Source: Cyanobacteria bacterium UBA5018
GTDB lineage: Bacteria > Cyanobacteriota > Cyanobacteriia > PCC-6307 > Cyanobiaceae
Direction of reading: 5' to 3'
DNA: 64,000 nucleotides
Assembly (NCBI GenBank): GCA_002396505.1
Contig: DGYA01000124.1
Location: 8,527-72,526, forward strand
Shown: piece after piece, positions 16,803 through 26,075 of the stretch
How the letters are laid out: the number at the start of each line of letters is the position of its first letter
Numbering within the stretch: position 1 is the first letter of the stretch
The notes under the pieces: generated by a model
What the model saw: the letters and a program-made list of their open reading frames with translations, nothing else
What the model was told of the DNA's origin: nothing
The model's database searches: none
Translations under genes and position numbers: made by a program

Positions 16803-17882
16803 TTAAATCGCCACCAGGGCGACACCGAGCACCGCCAGCAGCGCCGCCGCCAGGCCCAGCGCACCGGGGCGATCCCCCTCCAGGGGCGCCAGGGGCAGGG
16901 CCATTACCGGTCCTGTGGACAGCAAAGCCACCGCCAGGCCGCCCTTGAGCTGGACCAGGGCCGTCTGCTGCAACACCAGGCCAGCACAGGTGCCCAACAG
17001 GGTGGCCAGCAGCAGCAGCGGCCAGCGCCTTTGGGCCGGCAACGGCCGCCTAGCGGCAGTGGGCAACCGCCACAGCATCGGCATCATCACCAGGGCCGCC
17101 GCCCCGAGCCGCAGCGTGGCCGACAGCAGCGGCGAGAACAGCCCCTCGCGCAGGGCCGCCCGAGACAGCAGCGCAGCGGCAACACCACAAAAGACGGCCG
17201 CCAGCGCCAACAAAATCCCTAATCCCTGCTGGCTGTGCAGACCGGGGCCCATCGCTGCGGATGAGCCGGGCAAGCCCATGGGCCCCCTAGTGCCAGGGGA
17301 GCCCAGGGAGCCAGCTGCGGGGGCAGTTGCAATGGCAGCTGCGGGAGCAGTGACGAGGCCAGTGCGGGGAGCAGTGGCGATGGCATCTGAGGGAGCAGTG
17401 GCAGGTGCCTGCCGCGGTGCCTGCCGCGGTGTCTGAGCGGCCACGAGCAATACGGCCAGGCTGATCAGACCAATCCCCAGCCACTGCCTTGGGGCAGGCA
17501 CTTCCGCCAACAGCAGGGCAGCACCGATGGCGCTCAGGGCCGGGCCGGCCGCATCGAAGGTGAGCGCCCTGCGGGTACCCAGCCGCCGCAGGGCCGCCAG
17601 GTAAAAGCTGTCGCCGAGGGCTATGCCCACTACGCCGCTGAGCAGCAACAGGGCCACCGGACCGGCCCCTCCAGACCCTGCCGCCCCACCGGCCCCTGCC
17701 CCCCCGATAGCCACCAGGGCCAGCAGCAGCGGCAGCTGCAGGGCCAGGGCCACCAGGTTCTTGAGCAGGTTGAGTTGGCCCGGTCCCAGGGAGGTGGGCA
17801 AGCGCCGCCAGAGGCTGCTGGCCAGGGTCCAGCACAGAGCCGCCGCCAGGGCGGCAACCACGCCGATCAACTCACCTTTCAC
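16803..17882 (-). CDS. EamA/DMT-superfamily transporter with repeat insert
   Basis: A 359-residue drug/metabolite transporter with ten membrane helices in two EamA halves; the first begins MKGELIGVVAALAAALCWTL and the second at GILLALAAVFCGVAAALL. Substrate unknown. Between the halves is a loop of about 75 residues (about 155-225) made partly of an eight-residue repeat ATAP-x-x-A/G-I/L, encoded by a 24-bp tandem repeat, then a G/P/S-rich stretch. This loop is normally short. The gene is convergent with the one ending at 16773; the 29-bp gap contains GGGGCGCCCC, a short GC palindrome. Confidence 0.88.
   Translation of the reverse strand: MKGELIGVVAALAAALCWTLASSLWRRLPTSLGPGQLNLLKNLVALALQLPLLLALVAIGGAGAGGAAGSGGAGPVALLLLSGVVGIALGDSFYLAALRRLGTRRALTFDAAGPALSAIGAALLLAEVPAPRQWLGIGLISLAVLLVAAQTPRQAPRQAPATAPSDAIATAPRTGLVTAPAAAIATAPAAGSLGSPGTRGPMGLPGSSAAMGPGLHSQQGLGILLALAAVFCGVAAALLSRAALREGLFSPLLSATLRLGAAALVMMPMLWRLPTAARRPLPAQRRWPLLLLATLLGTCAGLVLQQTALVQLKGGLAVALLSTGPVMALPLAPLEGDRPGALGLAAALLAVLGVALVAI
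17310..17430 (-). repeat. 24-bp tandem repeat inside the transporter loop
   Basis: About four to five 24-bp units around GCGGGAGCAGTG and GCAATGGCA words on the plus strand, read on the minus strand as ATAPSDAI, ATAPRTGL, VTAPAAAI and ATAPAAGS. The unit length is a multiple of three, so the reading frame survives. Confidence 0.75.
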
Positions 17883-17997
17883 CGCTCACCCCCTCGCCAG
17901 TCACAGGTCACCACTCACCAGTCGCCGTTCACACAGGTCACCGCTCGCCGTTCACAGCTCACAGCTCACAGGACACAGGAAACAGAAAACAGGGCGG
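17880..17997. repeat. Degenerate repeats between transporter and cpcS
   Basis: Repeated words CACCGCTCACC, CAGGTCACC, CGCCGTTCACA and CAGCTCACA follow each other at about 12-25 bp spacing between two divergent genes. No gene is present. Confidence 0.6.
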
Positions 17998-18068
17998 AGC
18001 TCATCGTTCAAACCACGTCCAGGGCAGCGCCTTGCGATCATCGCGGCAATCCCCGCAGGCCGGCCGCC

Positions 18069-18668
18069 GTGAGCCAAAGCATCGCCGACGCCATCAGTTT
18101 CTTCCAGCTCAGTTGCGGTCGTTGGCGCTCCCAGCGCAGCAGTCACCACCTGCTGCACCGCCGCGCAGAAGCCGGTAGCTCCTACATCGAGGTGGTGGCC
18201 CTTACTGCCGACGACTCGCAGCTGATCGCTATCGCCGAGCTGCACGGCCAGGATCCCAGCAAGCTGGTGGGTGGCTGCCGCGTCACCTGGAACGCCTCGA
18301 TGGCCTGGGACAGGGCCGGTGAGGCCCATGAGGGCAAGAGCGTCTTTGGCCTGATCCCCACCGACGAGCGCGGCCGCCAGGGCCTGCTGCTGCGCGATCG
18401 GGGCTATGCCGAAACGGCCCCGGTGGCCGGCCAGTTCGCCATGGATGACCGCGATGAGCTGCTGCTGAGCACCGGCTACGAAACGATGAACAGCCTGGAG
18501 CGCTTCTGCTTCTGGGGCCCCAACGTGCGGCTGCGCACCAGCACGGTGGAGGGGCTCTCCAACACCGCCTCCTTCTGTGTCGAGACCCGGATACTCGAAA
18601 CCGAAGCCCCAGCGGCCCCTGACGCCCCTGGGGCCCATGGCGGCGCCCTGTCCCCGCTGGGTTGGTGA
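18069..18668 (+). CDS. cpcS: CpcS/CpeS-family phycobiliprotein lyase
   Basis: A 199-residue bilin lyase that attaches phycocyanobilin or phycoerythrobilin to cysteine of phycobiliproteins. Family features: FFQLSCGRWRSQRSSHHLLH (about residues 10-29), GCRVTWNASMAWD near 75, DRGYAETAPVAGQFAMD near 117, ETMNSLERFCFWGPN near 142 and LRLRTSTVEGL. The start is GTG at 18069; the frame stays open upstream but only through repeats. About 30 extra residues follow the usual C-terminus (Ala/Pro/Gly-rich). It lies just upstream of cpcG, fitting phycobilisome assembly. CpcS and CpeS cannot be told apart here. Confidence 0.88.
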   Translation: MSQSIADAISFFQLSCGRWRSQRSSHHLLHRRAEAGSSYIEVVALTADDSQLIAIAELHGQDPSKLVGGCRVTWNASMAWDRAGEAHEGKSVFGLIPTDERGRQGLLLRDRGYAETAPVAGQFAMDDRDELLLSTGYETMNSLERFCFWGPNVRLRTSTVEGLSNTASFCVETRILETEAPAAPDAPGAHGGALSPLGW

Positions 18669-18834
18669 ACCCCAGCCACTGCTCCCAGGCTGACCATGAC
18701 GGGCAAGCTTGGCCCTGGCTGCCGGGGTGACGGGCGGGGTGGCGAACGTTACGGACTGTGAGGCCTATCCCAGCCCCTGGAAAAGCGCTCCGGGCTCACT
18801 TCTACGATCACTGACGACAGAATGCCGTAGTCGC

Positions 18835-19596
18835 GTGGCCCTGCCCCTCCTGCAATACGCGCCCACCACTCAGAACTCCCGCGTGAACCCTCTGCGGGTG
18901 GGTTCGGATGAGGATCCCAAGGCCGTCTCCCTTGACAAAGCGATCGATCGCGAAGATCAAAACTTCGTAATTGAATCGGCTTATCGCCAGATCTTCTTCC
19001 ACGCCTTCAAAGTCGACCGCGACCGCACCCTGGAATGCCAGCTGCGGGACGGCCAGATCACCGTGCGCGATTTCATTCGCTCACTCTGTTTGTCGGACAC
19101 TTTTAACCGCAGCTTCTACAATCTCAACAACAACTACAAGGTGGCTCGTCACCTTGTAGAGAAACTGCTGGGGCGTAGCACCTACGGCAAATCAGAGGAA
19201 ATTGCCTGGTCCGCGGTTATTATGACTCGCGGCATCAAAGGGGCAGTTGATCAGATCCTCAACAGCCAAGAGTATCTGGAAAGCTTCGGATACGACACCG
19301 TCCCCTATCACCGCAACCGGGTGGTGGGCAGCCGTGACCTGGGCGAAACCCCCTTCAACATCACCAGCCCCCGCTACGACGCCTATTACCGCGGCATTTT
19401 TGGCTTCCCGCAGGTGATCTACACCGGCGTCCGCAAGGGCTACCCCGCCCGCGCCAGCCAGCGTCGCGGCGGCTACCCCGAGGACTACCTGGACATGGTG
19501 CGCAGCCTGCCCGCCCCGCGGGCTACGGCAGCCGCCTCTGGCAGCGCCGGCATGGACTACCTCTCCAAGGTGCCCTACCGCAGCATCGGCCGCTGA
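18835..19596 (+). CDS. cpcG: Phycobilisome rod-core linker CpcG
   Basis: A 253-residue linker joining phycocyanin rods to the allophycocyanin core. It starts with ALPLLQYAPTTQNSRV, the hallmark of CpcG, from a GTG at 18835; the frame is open further upstream but lacks similarity there. The PBS linker domain (PF00427) spans about residues 25-190, with ESAYRQIFFHAFKVDRDRTL and LCLSDTFNRSFYNLNNNYKV. The C-terminal tail (YPEDYLDMVRSLP, then Ala/Ser-rich) is typical. A good intrinsic terminator follows at 19671. Confidence 0.95.
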   Translation: MALPLLQYAPTTQNSRVNPLRVGSDEDPKAVSLDKAIDREDQNFVIESAYRQIFFHAFKVDRDRTLECQLRDGQITVRDFIRSLCLSDTFNRSFYNLNNNYKVARHLVEKLLGRSTYGKSEEIAWSAVIMTRGIKGAVDQILNSQEYLESFGYDTVPYHRNRVVGSRDLGETPFNITSPRYDAYYRGIFGFPQVIYTGVRKGYPARASQRRGGYPEDYLDMVRSLPAPRATAAASGSAGMDYLSKVPYRSIGR

Positions 19597-19670
19597 GCTT
19601 GGTCCTGGAGTGAAGACCCTGAGCGAGGCCACCTAGGGCGGATCACCGCGCAAGCCAATCCAGCTCCCCC

Positions 19671-19696
19671 AAGCGGCCTACCTGGCCGCTTTTTTG
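19671..19696 (+). terminator. Intrinsic terminator after cpcG
   Basis: An eight-base stem AAGCGGCC / GGCCGCTT with a TACCT loop, followed directly by a run of T. It lies 75 bp after the cpcG stop and before the DUF4912 gene. Confidence 0.85.
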
Positions 19697-19814
19697 TTGG
19701 TCGCCGCCTGGACTCAATGGCGAGACTATCGTCAGCATCTTCTGACCCCGGTCTGCGATCGGGCCTGGGGGGCTGCAAACTCGACCACAATGAAATCAAA
19801 AAGAAGTTGCAGCT

Positions 19815-20915
19815 GTGACCCAGACGCTCTCATTGTTGGCCCAGATGACCCTGCGACAGCTGCGTAAGGTCGCCAGCGACCTGGGCGTTTCCTTATACAG
19901 CCGCAAATCGAAGGAAGAGCTCGTAGCTGAGATCAGTGCCCGCAACGAGAACAACGAGCTCAGCCTGCTGGCCATCGAGGCCGAGATGAATCCAGCGCCT
20001 CGCCCAGAGGGATTCACCAATGTGGTGTTCCTGCCTAGGGATCCCCAATGGGCCTACGTGTTCTGGGAAATTGCCCCACAGGATCGACAGGATGCCGAGG
20101 TCGAGGGTGCCTCCCAGCTATGCCTGCGGGTGGCCGATGTGACCGGACTGGCTGGCGGTGCCGCCCATCCCCACACCATGCAGGAGGTGGTGGTCGATCG
20201 CTTTTCCACCGAGTGGTACCTACCCGTTCCGCTCAGCGACCGCGACTATCGAGTTGAGTTGGGCTTCCGCACCAACAAAAGTGGCGGCTGGATCTCCCTG
20301 GCCTTCTCCTCGGTGGCCCGGGTACCGGCGGTGCACCCCAGCGAGCAGATCCTCGACCAATTTGTGCCCTTCTCCCTGGAAAGCAGCAGCCAGCCCGCCA
20401 CCAGCACCGGCTTTAGCGCCGCTGCCCCAGCCCTTCCAGAGACTGACGACAGCCGCTTGCATGAGCGCCTCTATCAAACCGCCACCTCCCGTTGGCGCCG
20501 CCTGGGCCGCGGTTCAGAGGCCTTCCATGAGCTGGATCTGGACAGTGCCGGTTTCGACTCCTCCGAACACCACGCCTCAGGAGCTGGGGTCTGGGCCAGT
20601 GGACGCAGCGAATCTGGAGCCGGCGGAGTGCAAGCCCGCCAGCGCTCCTTCTGGTTGGTGGCCGATGCAGAACTGGTGGTTTATGGCGCCACAGATCCTG
20701 CGGCTAGGTTGCTGATCGGCGGAGAAGAAGTACCCCTCTCCAATGACGGCACCTTTCGCATCCAGGTGCCCTTCCGCGATGGCGAACAATTATATCCAAT
20801 TGAGGCAATAGCTGCCGACGGAGTACAAAAGCGAGCCATCACAATGGAATTCCGCCGCTCCACTCCCCAAGACCACAGCAATCCCGCTGACGAAGCGATC
20901 TCGGAATGGTTCTGA
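19815..20915 (+). CDS. DUF4912 protein with Rho-N-like N-terminus
   Basis: A 366-residue cyanobacterial DUF4912 protein. Residues 1-45 form a SAP/Rho-N-like helical motif (MTLRQLRKVASDLGVSLYSR, KSKEELVAEI), a nucleic-acid-binding fold. DUF4912 occupies about residues 60-185 (LPRDPQWAYVFWEI, STEWYLPVPLSDRDYRVELG). A second, related beta-sandwich near residues 265-345 has RQRSFWLVADAELVVYGATD and PFRDGEQLYPIEA. GTG start at 19815. Its stop overlaps the next gene's ATG by one base. Function unknown. Confidence 0.85.
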   Translation: MTQTLSLLAQMTLRQLRKVASDLGVSLYSRKSKEELVAEISARNENNELSLLAIEAEMNPAPRPEGFTNVVFLPRDPQWAYVFWEIAPQDRQDAEVEGASQLCLRVADVTGLAGGAAHPHTMQEVVVDRFSTEWYLPVPLSDRDYRVELGFRTNKSGGWISLAFSSVARVPAVHPSEQILDQFVPFSLESSSQPATSTGFSAAAPALPETDDSRLHERLYQTATSRWRRLGRGSEAFHELDLDSAGFDSSEHHASGAGVWASGRSESGAGGVQARQRSFWLVADAELVVYGATDPAARLLIGGEEVPLSNDGTFRIQVPFRDGEQLYPIEAIAADGVQKRAITMEFRRSTPQDHSNPADEAISEWF

Positions 20916-21094
20916 TGGATACCCGACGCGCTCTGGTGGCCTTCACACCGCTGCTGGGGGCTGTCAGCTTCCCAGTGGCAGTGCCCCTAGTGATGAAGCA
21001 CCTGGGCATTCCGGCCGCAGTGCTCACCGCCATGGTGCTCGGCTCCCTCTGGTTTGTGGCCATGCTGCGCACTTCCGAGATGCCCAGCCACTAG
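20915..21094 (+). CDS. Small membrane protein of 59 residues
   Basis: ATG at 20915 overlaps the stop of the DUF4912 gene (TGATG), so translation is probably coupled. Two hydrophobic segments (LVAFTPLLGAVSFPVAVPLV and AAVLTAMVLGSLWFVAML) suggest a two-helix membrane protein. No recognised domain. Confidence 0.7.
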   Translation: MDTRRALVAFTPLLGAVSFPVAVPLVMKHLGIPAAVLTAMVLGSLWFVAMLRTSEMPSH

Positions 21095-21847
21095 TTAAGC
21101 TCTGGAAAATCGCTAGTTAAGCCCTGCAATACCCGATACTTTTGCGTGACACTGACACCTAAAACCCCTGATGCCTAAAGCTTTGCGGCATCAAGGCTAG
21201 ATTAACGCTTCATCTATTTTTCCCAGATCTCCCCCAACCCATCCCAGCCAATCAGGGCAAGGCAAGTTATACAAACCAGGCAAGGCAAGCCAATCAAGAA
21301 AAGCAAACCAAGCCAAGCCAAGCCAGTCAATAAAGGCAAATTAACCAAGAAAACCAAGGAAATCAAGGAAAACAGGTTAGCCAAAGAGCGTCTCAAAAAT
21401 TGCCACTCATGCTCATAGTAGCTATGAAAATTCAAATATTTTCAATATTTTATTTGTCAAAAAGTCGTTAATACTTGAGGGAAGCTCGAAAGATCTCAAA
21501 TTCCTCCCATTTTATGGTGCGAAAAATGGTGCGAAGAACCTGGTGTCGACTTGCCTACCCTTAACTCATGTGGACCGAATGGACAGTTTTTTGAGGTGCC
21601 CTTGAGATTTTTCTAAGGTGTCCTCAAAACACCCAGGCCCAGGTCTATCCCACTAAGGCCTAAGGCCTGTCCCACTCGGGCCTAAGGCTGTCACCCTAAG
21701 AATTTCCCGGCAAAACCTGCATAACATAGACCCTTAAACTTATGCCGGCCCCCGATAGCATTTATCCCTGCTGGCCTGGGAACATTAGTACCCTTGTTGC
21801 TGCAGGAGGAGCCTTGTGGCAACCCTGAAGCCAGCGACTGAATCTTA
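21095..21847. other. Long gap with low-GC repeats
   Basis: About 750 bp without a convincing gene and clearly more AT-rich than its surroundings. 21230-21400 is a degenerate array of AAGCCAA/AACCAAG words. 21585-21601 carries a 17-bp word found again at 28358. 21640-21700 repeats CACTAAGGCCTAAGGC-type words. A minus-strand frame at 21214-21435 encodes a hydrophobic 73-mer but is largely a translation of the repeat. Confidence 0.7.
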
Positions 21848-23302
21848 ATGCTCTGGATTTGGCATCACCAGCCAGCGCCAGCCGGCAAAGCAGCCTTGCA
21901 ACAGCAGCCTGCCCTGCGACACCAGCCTGCCGCCCTAAGAGCAGCTGCCGCGCTACGCATCTGTGCCGCTCTGCTGCTGTTCCCCCTGGGGGGCTGTCAA
22001 GCAACTGCCCAGCTGGTGGGCAAGCCGCCCACGCCAGGGCCGCTGCCCGCCGGCATTGAGCTGGTGTTCAACCACAACCCCCTGCAGCATTACCGCAGTC
22101 CCATCAGCGGCCAATGGCGAGCTGGCGACGACCTGGAGGCATTCATCCTGCGGGGCATTAATTCCGCCCAGCGGGAAATACTTGTGGCAGTGCAGGAATT
22201 ATCGCTACCCAAAGTGGCCGAGGCATTGGCCCGCCGCCAGAGCGAAGGTATCACAGTGCGTGTAATTCTAGAGAACACCTACAGCAAGCCCTGGAGCCAA
22301 GAGCATGCCGCCGATCTCAGCCCCCACCAGCGACTCCGCAATACCCAGTTACAAAAACTGGGCTGGGGAGATGCGGTAGCAATTATGCAACAGGCCCATG
22401 TGCCGATGATCGACGATACCGCAGATGGCAGCAAAGGTAGCGGCTTGATGCACCATAAATTCATGGTGATTGATCGGCGGGAAGTGATTACCGGTTCCAC
22501 CAACTTCTCCCCCTCCTGCGTCCATGGCGACCCGGATGATCCAACCACCCTGGGCAACGTCAACCATCTACTGCGCTTCCAGAGCCCTGCCCTGGCTGAG
22601 TTGTTCGCCGCCGAATTCAACCGCATGTGGGGCGATGGCCCCGGCGGTGCAGCCGACAGTCAATTTGGCTTAGCCAAGCAAGAAGGGCCACTGCAGGTGG
22701 TGCAAATTGGCGAGACAACGGTAGGGGTGCTGTTTGCGCCCCATCCCCGCCGCGACGGCAATAATGGGCTGGCAGTAATCGACAACTTGCTGTCCGAAAC
22801 CGATAGGAGCCTGGATCTGGCCCTATTTGTACTGTCCGAACAACGGCTGGCAGATACGATGGAAGCTCTACAGCAGCACGGGATAAAGATTCGATTACTG
22901 GCCGATCCAGGTTTTGCAAATCGCTCATTCAGCGAGGTGCTTGACCTGCTCGGCACGCGCATGCCCGATCGCCGCTGCATGCTGGAGGCAGGCAACAAGC
23001 CTTGGCAGCAACCCCTCGCTGGGGTAGGCACACCACGCCTGCCCAGAGGCGACAAATTGCATCACAAATTAGCGATCATCGACGACGAACGAGTGATCAG
23101 CGGCTCCTTCAACTGGAGCCCCAGCGCCTCCTTCCAAAACGACGAAACCCTGCTGGTGATCGATTCAGCTCTACTCGCCCGCCACTTCAAGGCTGAAATC
23201 GACCAACTCTGGAAAACAGCCGAATTGGGCATTAGCCCCCGCCTGGCCCGAAAACAGCTAAGGCTGCAACAAAAATGCGGCCGTGGCCAGCAGCGCAGTT
23301 AG
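21848..23302 (+). CDS. Phospholipase D-like lipoprotein with two HKD motifs
   Basis: A 484-residue PLD-superfamily protein. The first HKD block is GLMHHKFMVIDRREVITGST (about residue 199) with NFSPS, the second LHHKLAIIDDERVISGSFNW (about residue 402) with SPSASFQND, so both halves of the catalytic site are present. The N-terminus has a hydrophobic stretch ending in LFPLGGC (about residue 55), a likely lipobox, so the protein is probably anchored at the outside of a membrane. Related proteins are nucleases or phospholipid-metabolising enzymes; the substrate is unknown. The ATG at 21848 gives a long pre-signal region, so a later start is possible. Confidence 0.86.
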   Translation: MLWIWHHQPAPAGKAALQQQPALRHQPAALRAAAALRICAALLLFPLGGCQATAQLVGKPPTPGPLPAGIELVFNHNPLQHYRSPISGQWRAGDDLEAFILRGINSAQREILVAVQELSLPKVAEALARRQSEGITVRVILENTYSKPWSQEHAADLSPHQRLRNTQLQKLGWGDAVAIMQQAHVPMIDDTADGSKGSGLMHHKFMVIDRREVITGSTNFSPSCVHGDPDDPTTLGNVNHLLRFQSPALAELFAAEFNRMWGDGPGGAADSQFGLAKQEGPLQVVQIGETTVGVLFAPHPRRDGNNGLAVIDNLLSETDRSLDLALFVLSEQRLADTMEALQQHGIKIRLLADPGFANRSFSEVLDLLGTRMPDRRCMLEAGNKPWQQPLAGVGTPRLPRGDKLHHKLAIIDDERVISGSFNWSPSASFQNDETLLVIDSALLARHFKAEIDQLWKTAELGISPRLARKQLRLQQKCGRGQQRS

Positions 23303-23464
23303 CGACAACAGCGCTGCAACCTGGCAACAAGGTCACAAATGGCCCGCTGAAAAGGGCCCCTAGGTAAAGAAAACCATCGGCTTTATCTTCTCGCTGCCTA
23401 GACGTTGCCAGGTTGAGCACAGTGAGGGTCAACCTCCGTGCCGCTGGCTTCAGGCGGCGTCGCG

Positions 23465-24400
23465 ATGCCCGATCATTTTTCCCCCTCAGGGCGGCGCCTG
23501 AGCGGCCTGGCGCTGGCCTTCGCCCTACTGGCCCCCGGACTGGTGACACCCCTGGCCGCCGCGGCCGAAACGGTGCTGGAGCGGGCGGCCCGCACCGGCG
23601 TGATCAGCATGGGCGGCCGCACCGATCTGCCCCCCTTCTCCTTTCTCGATGGCAGCAAAGCGGTCACGGGCTTCTCGATTGATGTGGCCCGGCTGATCGA
23701 GGCGGAGGCAAGCGCCTACCTGGGCAAGCCAGTGAAACTGGAGTTCCAGGTGGTGAACGACCCCGCCACCCTGTTCCGCCAGGTGAGCCATGGTGAAACC
23801 GACCTGGCCTGCGGCGCCCAATTCACCTGGGAGCGGGAGATGTTTGTTGATTTCTCGCTGCCCTACAGCCTCTCCGGCATCCGGGTGCTGAGTAGAGATG
23901 GGCGCATTGACGGCTCGCCCCAGAGCCTGGTCGGCAAGCGCATTGGCGTGCTGGCTGGCGGCCTCGGCGACACCACCATCGCCGACCTGCAGCCCAAGGC
24001 CCTGCGCCAACCCTTCCCTGGCCTTAACGAAGCGGTGGCGGCCCTGCAGACAGGCAAGGTGGACGCAGTGGCCGGCGATTCACTGCTGTTGATGGCAATC
24101 CGCAAGCTCAAGGGCAAACAGGGCCTGGAATTACGGCCCGAACAGCCCCTGGCCCGCTATGCGGTGGGCTGCATCATGCCGGAAAATAATTCCACCTTCC
24201 GCAATCTGGTAAATATAGCCATTGCCAGGCTGCTACAGAGTTACCTCAACGATGATCCGGCTGCTGTGGCCATCGTCAATCGCTGGTTCGGCCCGCAGGG
24301 GATGCTCGAGCTGCCCAGCCCGATGATCAAGGCCTATTTCGCAGCCGTAATGCTCAACTATGAGCAGATCCAGGTTGCCTCTCCCTCCTCCGCCAAATAG
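23465..24400 (+). CDS. grrP: GrrP: orphan solute-binding protein of the GRRM system
   Basis: A 312-residue family 3 extracellular solute-binding protein (amino-acid ABC type). It has a signal peptide (RLSGLALAFALLAPGLV), the domain start GVISMGGRTDLPPFSFLDG, then GFSIDVARLIEAEASAYLG and DLACGAQFTWEREMFVDFSL. No transporter genes are adjacent; instead it precedes grrA and grrM, matching the family described as an orphan binding protein of the GRRM RiPP system. ATG 23465 gives a good signal peptide; GTG 23438 is in frame upstream. Proposed role (inference): binding the exported peptide or its target. Confidence 0.85.
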   Translation: MPDHFSPSGRRLSGLALAFALLAPGLVTPLAAAAETVLERAARTGVISMGGRTDLPPFSFLDGSKAVTGFSIDVARLIEAEASAYLGKPVKLEFQVVNDPATLFRQVSHGETDLACGAQFTWEREMFVDFSLPYSLSGIRVLSRDGRIDGSPQSLVGKRIGVLAGGLGDTTIADLQPKALRQPFPGLNEAVAALQTGKVDAVAGDSLLLMAIRKLKGKQGLELRPEQPLARYAVGCIMPENNSTFRNLVNIAIARLLQSYLNDDPAAVAIVNRWFGPQGMLELPSPMIKAYFAAVMLNYEQIQVASPSSAK

Positions 24401-24410
24401 CAGCAGATCC

Positions 24411-24839
24411 ATGTCGATTAATACCCGCTCCGGCCTGTTCGCCTTCCTGATGGTGCTGGCCACCCTGCAGATCCCGGCCGGCCAGGCCAGTGCTAGCGCC
24501 GGCGCCGAGGCCACTGGCAACCCAGCCCCCGCCGGTTCGATCACCGGTTCGATCGAGGCGCGCCTGCAGCGCATCTCTGCCGCCCTGCGGGAACAGCAGC
24601 TGCAAGGCGGTGTGGAGGCAGCCGCTGGGGCCGACCTGCGCCTGGCCGCCGGCTTCGTCAATGGTGGCCGTGGCGGCTGGGGTAACAGCCGCTATGGCGG
24701 CTTTGGCAATGCCCATCCCTACTACGGCGGGGGCGTCGGCTTCCTCAATGGCAACGGCGGTTTCCGCAACGGTGGTTTCCGCAATGGGGGCTTCCTCAAT
24801 GGCGGCGGCTTTCGCAATGGCGGATTTGTGAATTGGTAG
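24411..24839 (+). CDS. grrA: GrrA: glycine-rich RiPP precursor
   Basis: A 142-residue precursor of the cyanobacterial GRRM (GrrA/OscA-type) family. A signal-peptide-like N-terminus (GLFAFLMVLATLQIPAGQAS) is followed by the conserved leader helix SIEARLQRISAALREQ (about residues 46-61). The C-terminal core has repeated aromatic-x-Asn tripeptides between glycines: WGN, FGN, FLN, FRN, FRN, FLN, FRN, FVN. In this family such tripeptides are the sites where the radical SAM enzyme makes three-residue cyclophanes. It starts 10 bp after grrP stops and ends 20 bp before the grrM start. The signal peptide suggests export. Confidence 0.92.
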   Translation: MSINTRSGLFAFLMVLATLQIPAGQASASAGAEATGNPAPAGSITGSIEARLQRISAALREQQLQGGVEAAAGADLRLAAGFVNGGRGGWGNSRYGGFGNAHPYYGGGVGFLNGNGGFRNGGFRNGGFLNGGGFRNGGFVNW

Positions 24840-24859
24840 GGCCGGCAGGGGAGCGGACC

Positions 24860-26026
24860 ATGGGGCAGAACCAAGCCGCTGGCGAGCCCAACTACGGGCC
24901 GATCAGCCTGCTGGTGGTCCAGGCCACCCCCTACTGCAACTTGGACTGCGACTACTGCTACCTGCCAGATCGCGACAACCGCGCCCGCCTAAAGCCAGAG
25001 TTGCTCGATCCAATCCTGGATCGGCTGCTCAGCAGCCCCTTCATCGACGGCGACTTCACCCTGCTCTGGCATGCCGGAGAGCCATTGGCACTGCCAGTGA
25101 GCTTTTATGACGAAGCCAGCCGCCGCATCCAGGCGGCGCTGGAGCGTCATCCCGAACGGCACATCGCCATCCACCAGTCGATCCAGACCAACGGCACGTT
25201 GATCGATCAGCAATGGTGTGAGTGCTTCCAGCGCCACCAGATCAGCGTGGGGGTGAGCCTGGACGGGCCCGCGTTTCTCCACGATGCCCACCGCCGCACC
25301 CGCACCGGCCTGGGCAGCCATGCCGCCACGATGCGGGGCATTGGCTGGCTGCGCCGCTACGGACTGCCCTTCCATGTGATCAGCGTGCTGGGGGAGCAGG
25401 GCCTCGATCACGCCGACAGCATCTTCCAGTTCTTTCTGGAGCAGGGCATCCACGACGTGGGCTTCAACATGGAAGAAACAGAAGGCATCAATCGCGCCTC
25501 CAGCCTGCAGGGAAGTGAATGCGAAAGGCGCTTCAGCGCCTTCATGCACCGCTTCTGGGAACTGACCAGGGCCACGGGCGAACAGTTCGTACTGCGGGAG
25601 TTCGAGAGCGTCTACTCACTGGCCTATGCCGATGCTCGGCTCAAACAAACCGACATGAACAAACCGTTCGTGATCGTGAGCGTGGATCACCAGGGCAACT
25701 TCTCCACCTTTGACCCTGAGTTACTAGCTGTCCACACCGAAGAATATGGTGATTTCGTGCTCGGCAACGTGCAAACCGATAGCCTGGAATCGGTTATTGC
25801 CACGGAAAAATTCCAACGCATCCAGCATGACATGGCAGCTGGCGTGGCCCGCTGTCGCGAAAGCTGCGACTACTTCGGCCTATGCGGTGGCGGCGCCGGC
25901 AGCAATAAATATTGGGAGAATGGCAGCTTTAACTCCACCGAAACCCAGGCCTGCCGCTATCGGGTAAAGCTAGTGGCAGACGTGGTGCTAGCCGGGCTGG
26001 AAGAAGCCCTCTCCCTGACACCATAA
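24860..26026 (+). CDS. grrM: GrrM: radical SAM/SPASM cyclophane-forming maturase
   Basis: A 388-residue radical SAM enzyme with the CX3CX2C motif CNLDCDYC (residues 26-33) for the SAM-binding [4Fe-4S] cluster. The C-terminal SPASM region has clustered cysteines, CRESCDYFGLCGGG and a later ACRY, for auxiliary clusters. The barrel motif LLWHAGEPLALP and HQSIQTNGTLI are typical of peptide-modifying SPASM enzymes. It is expected to crosslink aromatic-x-Asn motifs in GrrA. ATG 24860 has a purine-rich GGCAGGGGAGC upstream; TTG 24833 would overlap grrA. Confidence 0.93.
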   Translation: MGQNQAAGEPNYGPISLLVVQATPYCNLDCDYCYLPDRDNRARLKPELLDPILDRLLSSPFIDGDFTLLWHAGEPLALPVSFYDEASRRIQAALERHPERHIAIHQSIQTNGTLIDQQWCECFQRHQISVGVSLDGPAFLHDAHRRTRTGLGSHAATMRGIGWLRRYGLPFHVISVLGEQGLDHADSIFQFFLEQGIHDVGFNMEETEGINRASSLQGSECERRFSAFMHRFWELTRATGEQFVLREFESVYSLAYADARLKQTDMNKPFVIVSVDHQGNFSTFDPELLAVHTEEYGDFVLGNVQTDSLESVIATEKFQRIQHDMAAGVARCRESCDYFGLCGGGAGSNKYWENGSFNSTETQACRYRVKLVADVVLAGLEEALSLTP

Positions 26027-26075
26027 AAGCAAAAACACAGCGAACGAGATTAAGATCAACCAAAAGGCAGTGCAC

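Noticed and set aside
21214..21435. Hydrophobic 73-residue minus-strand frame
   Set aside because: It mostly translates the AAGCCAA-type tandem repeat, lacks a ribosome binding site and shows no family features.
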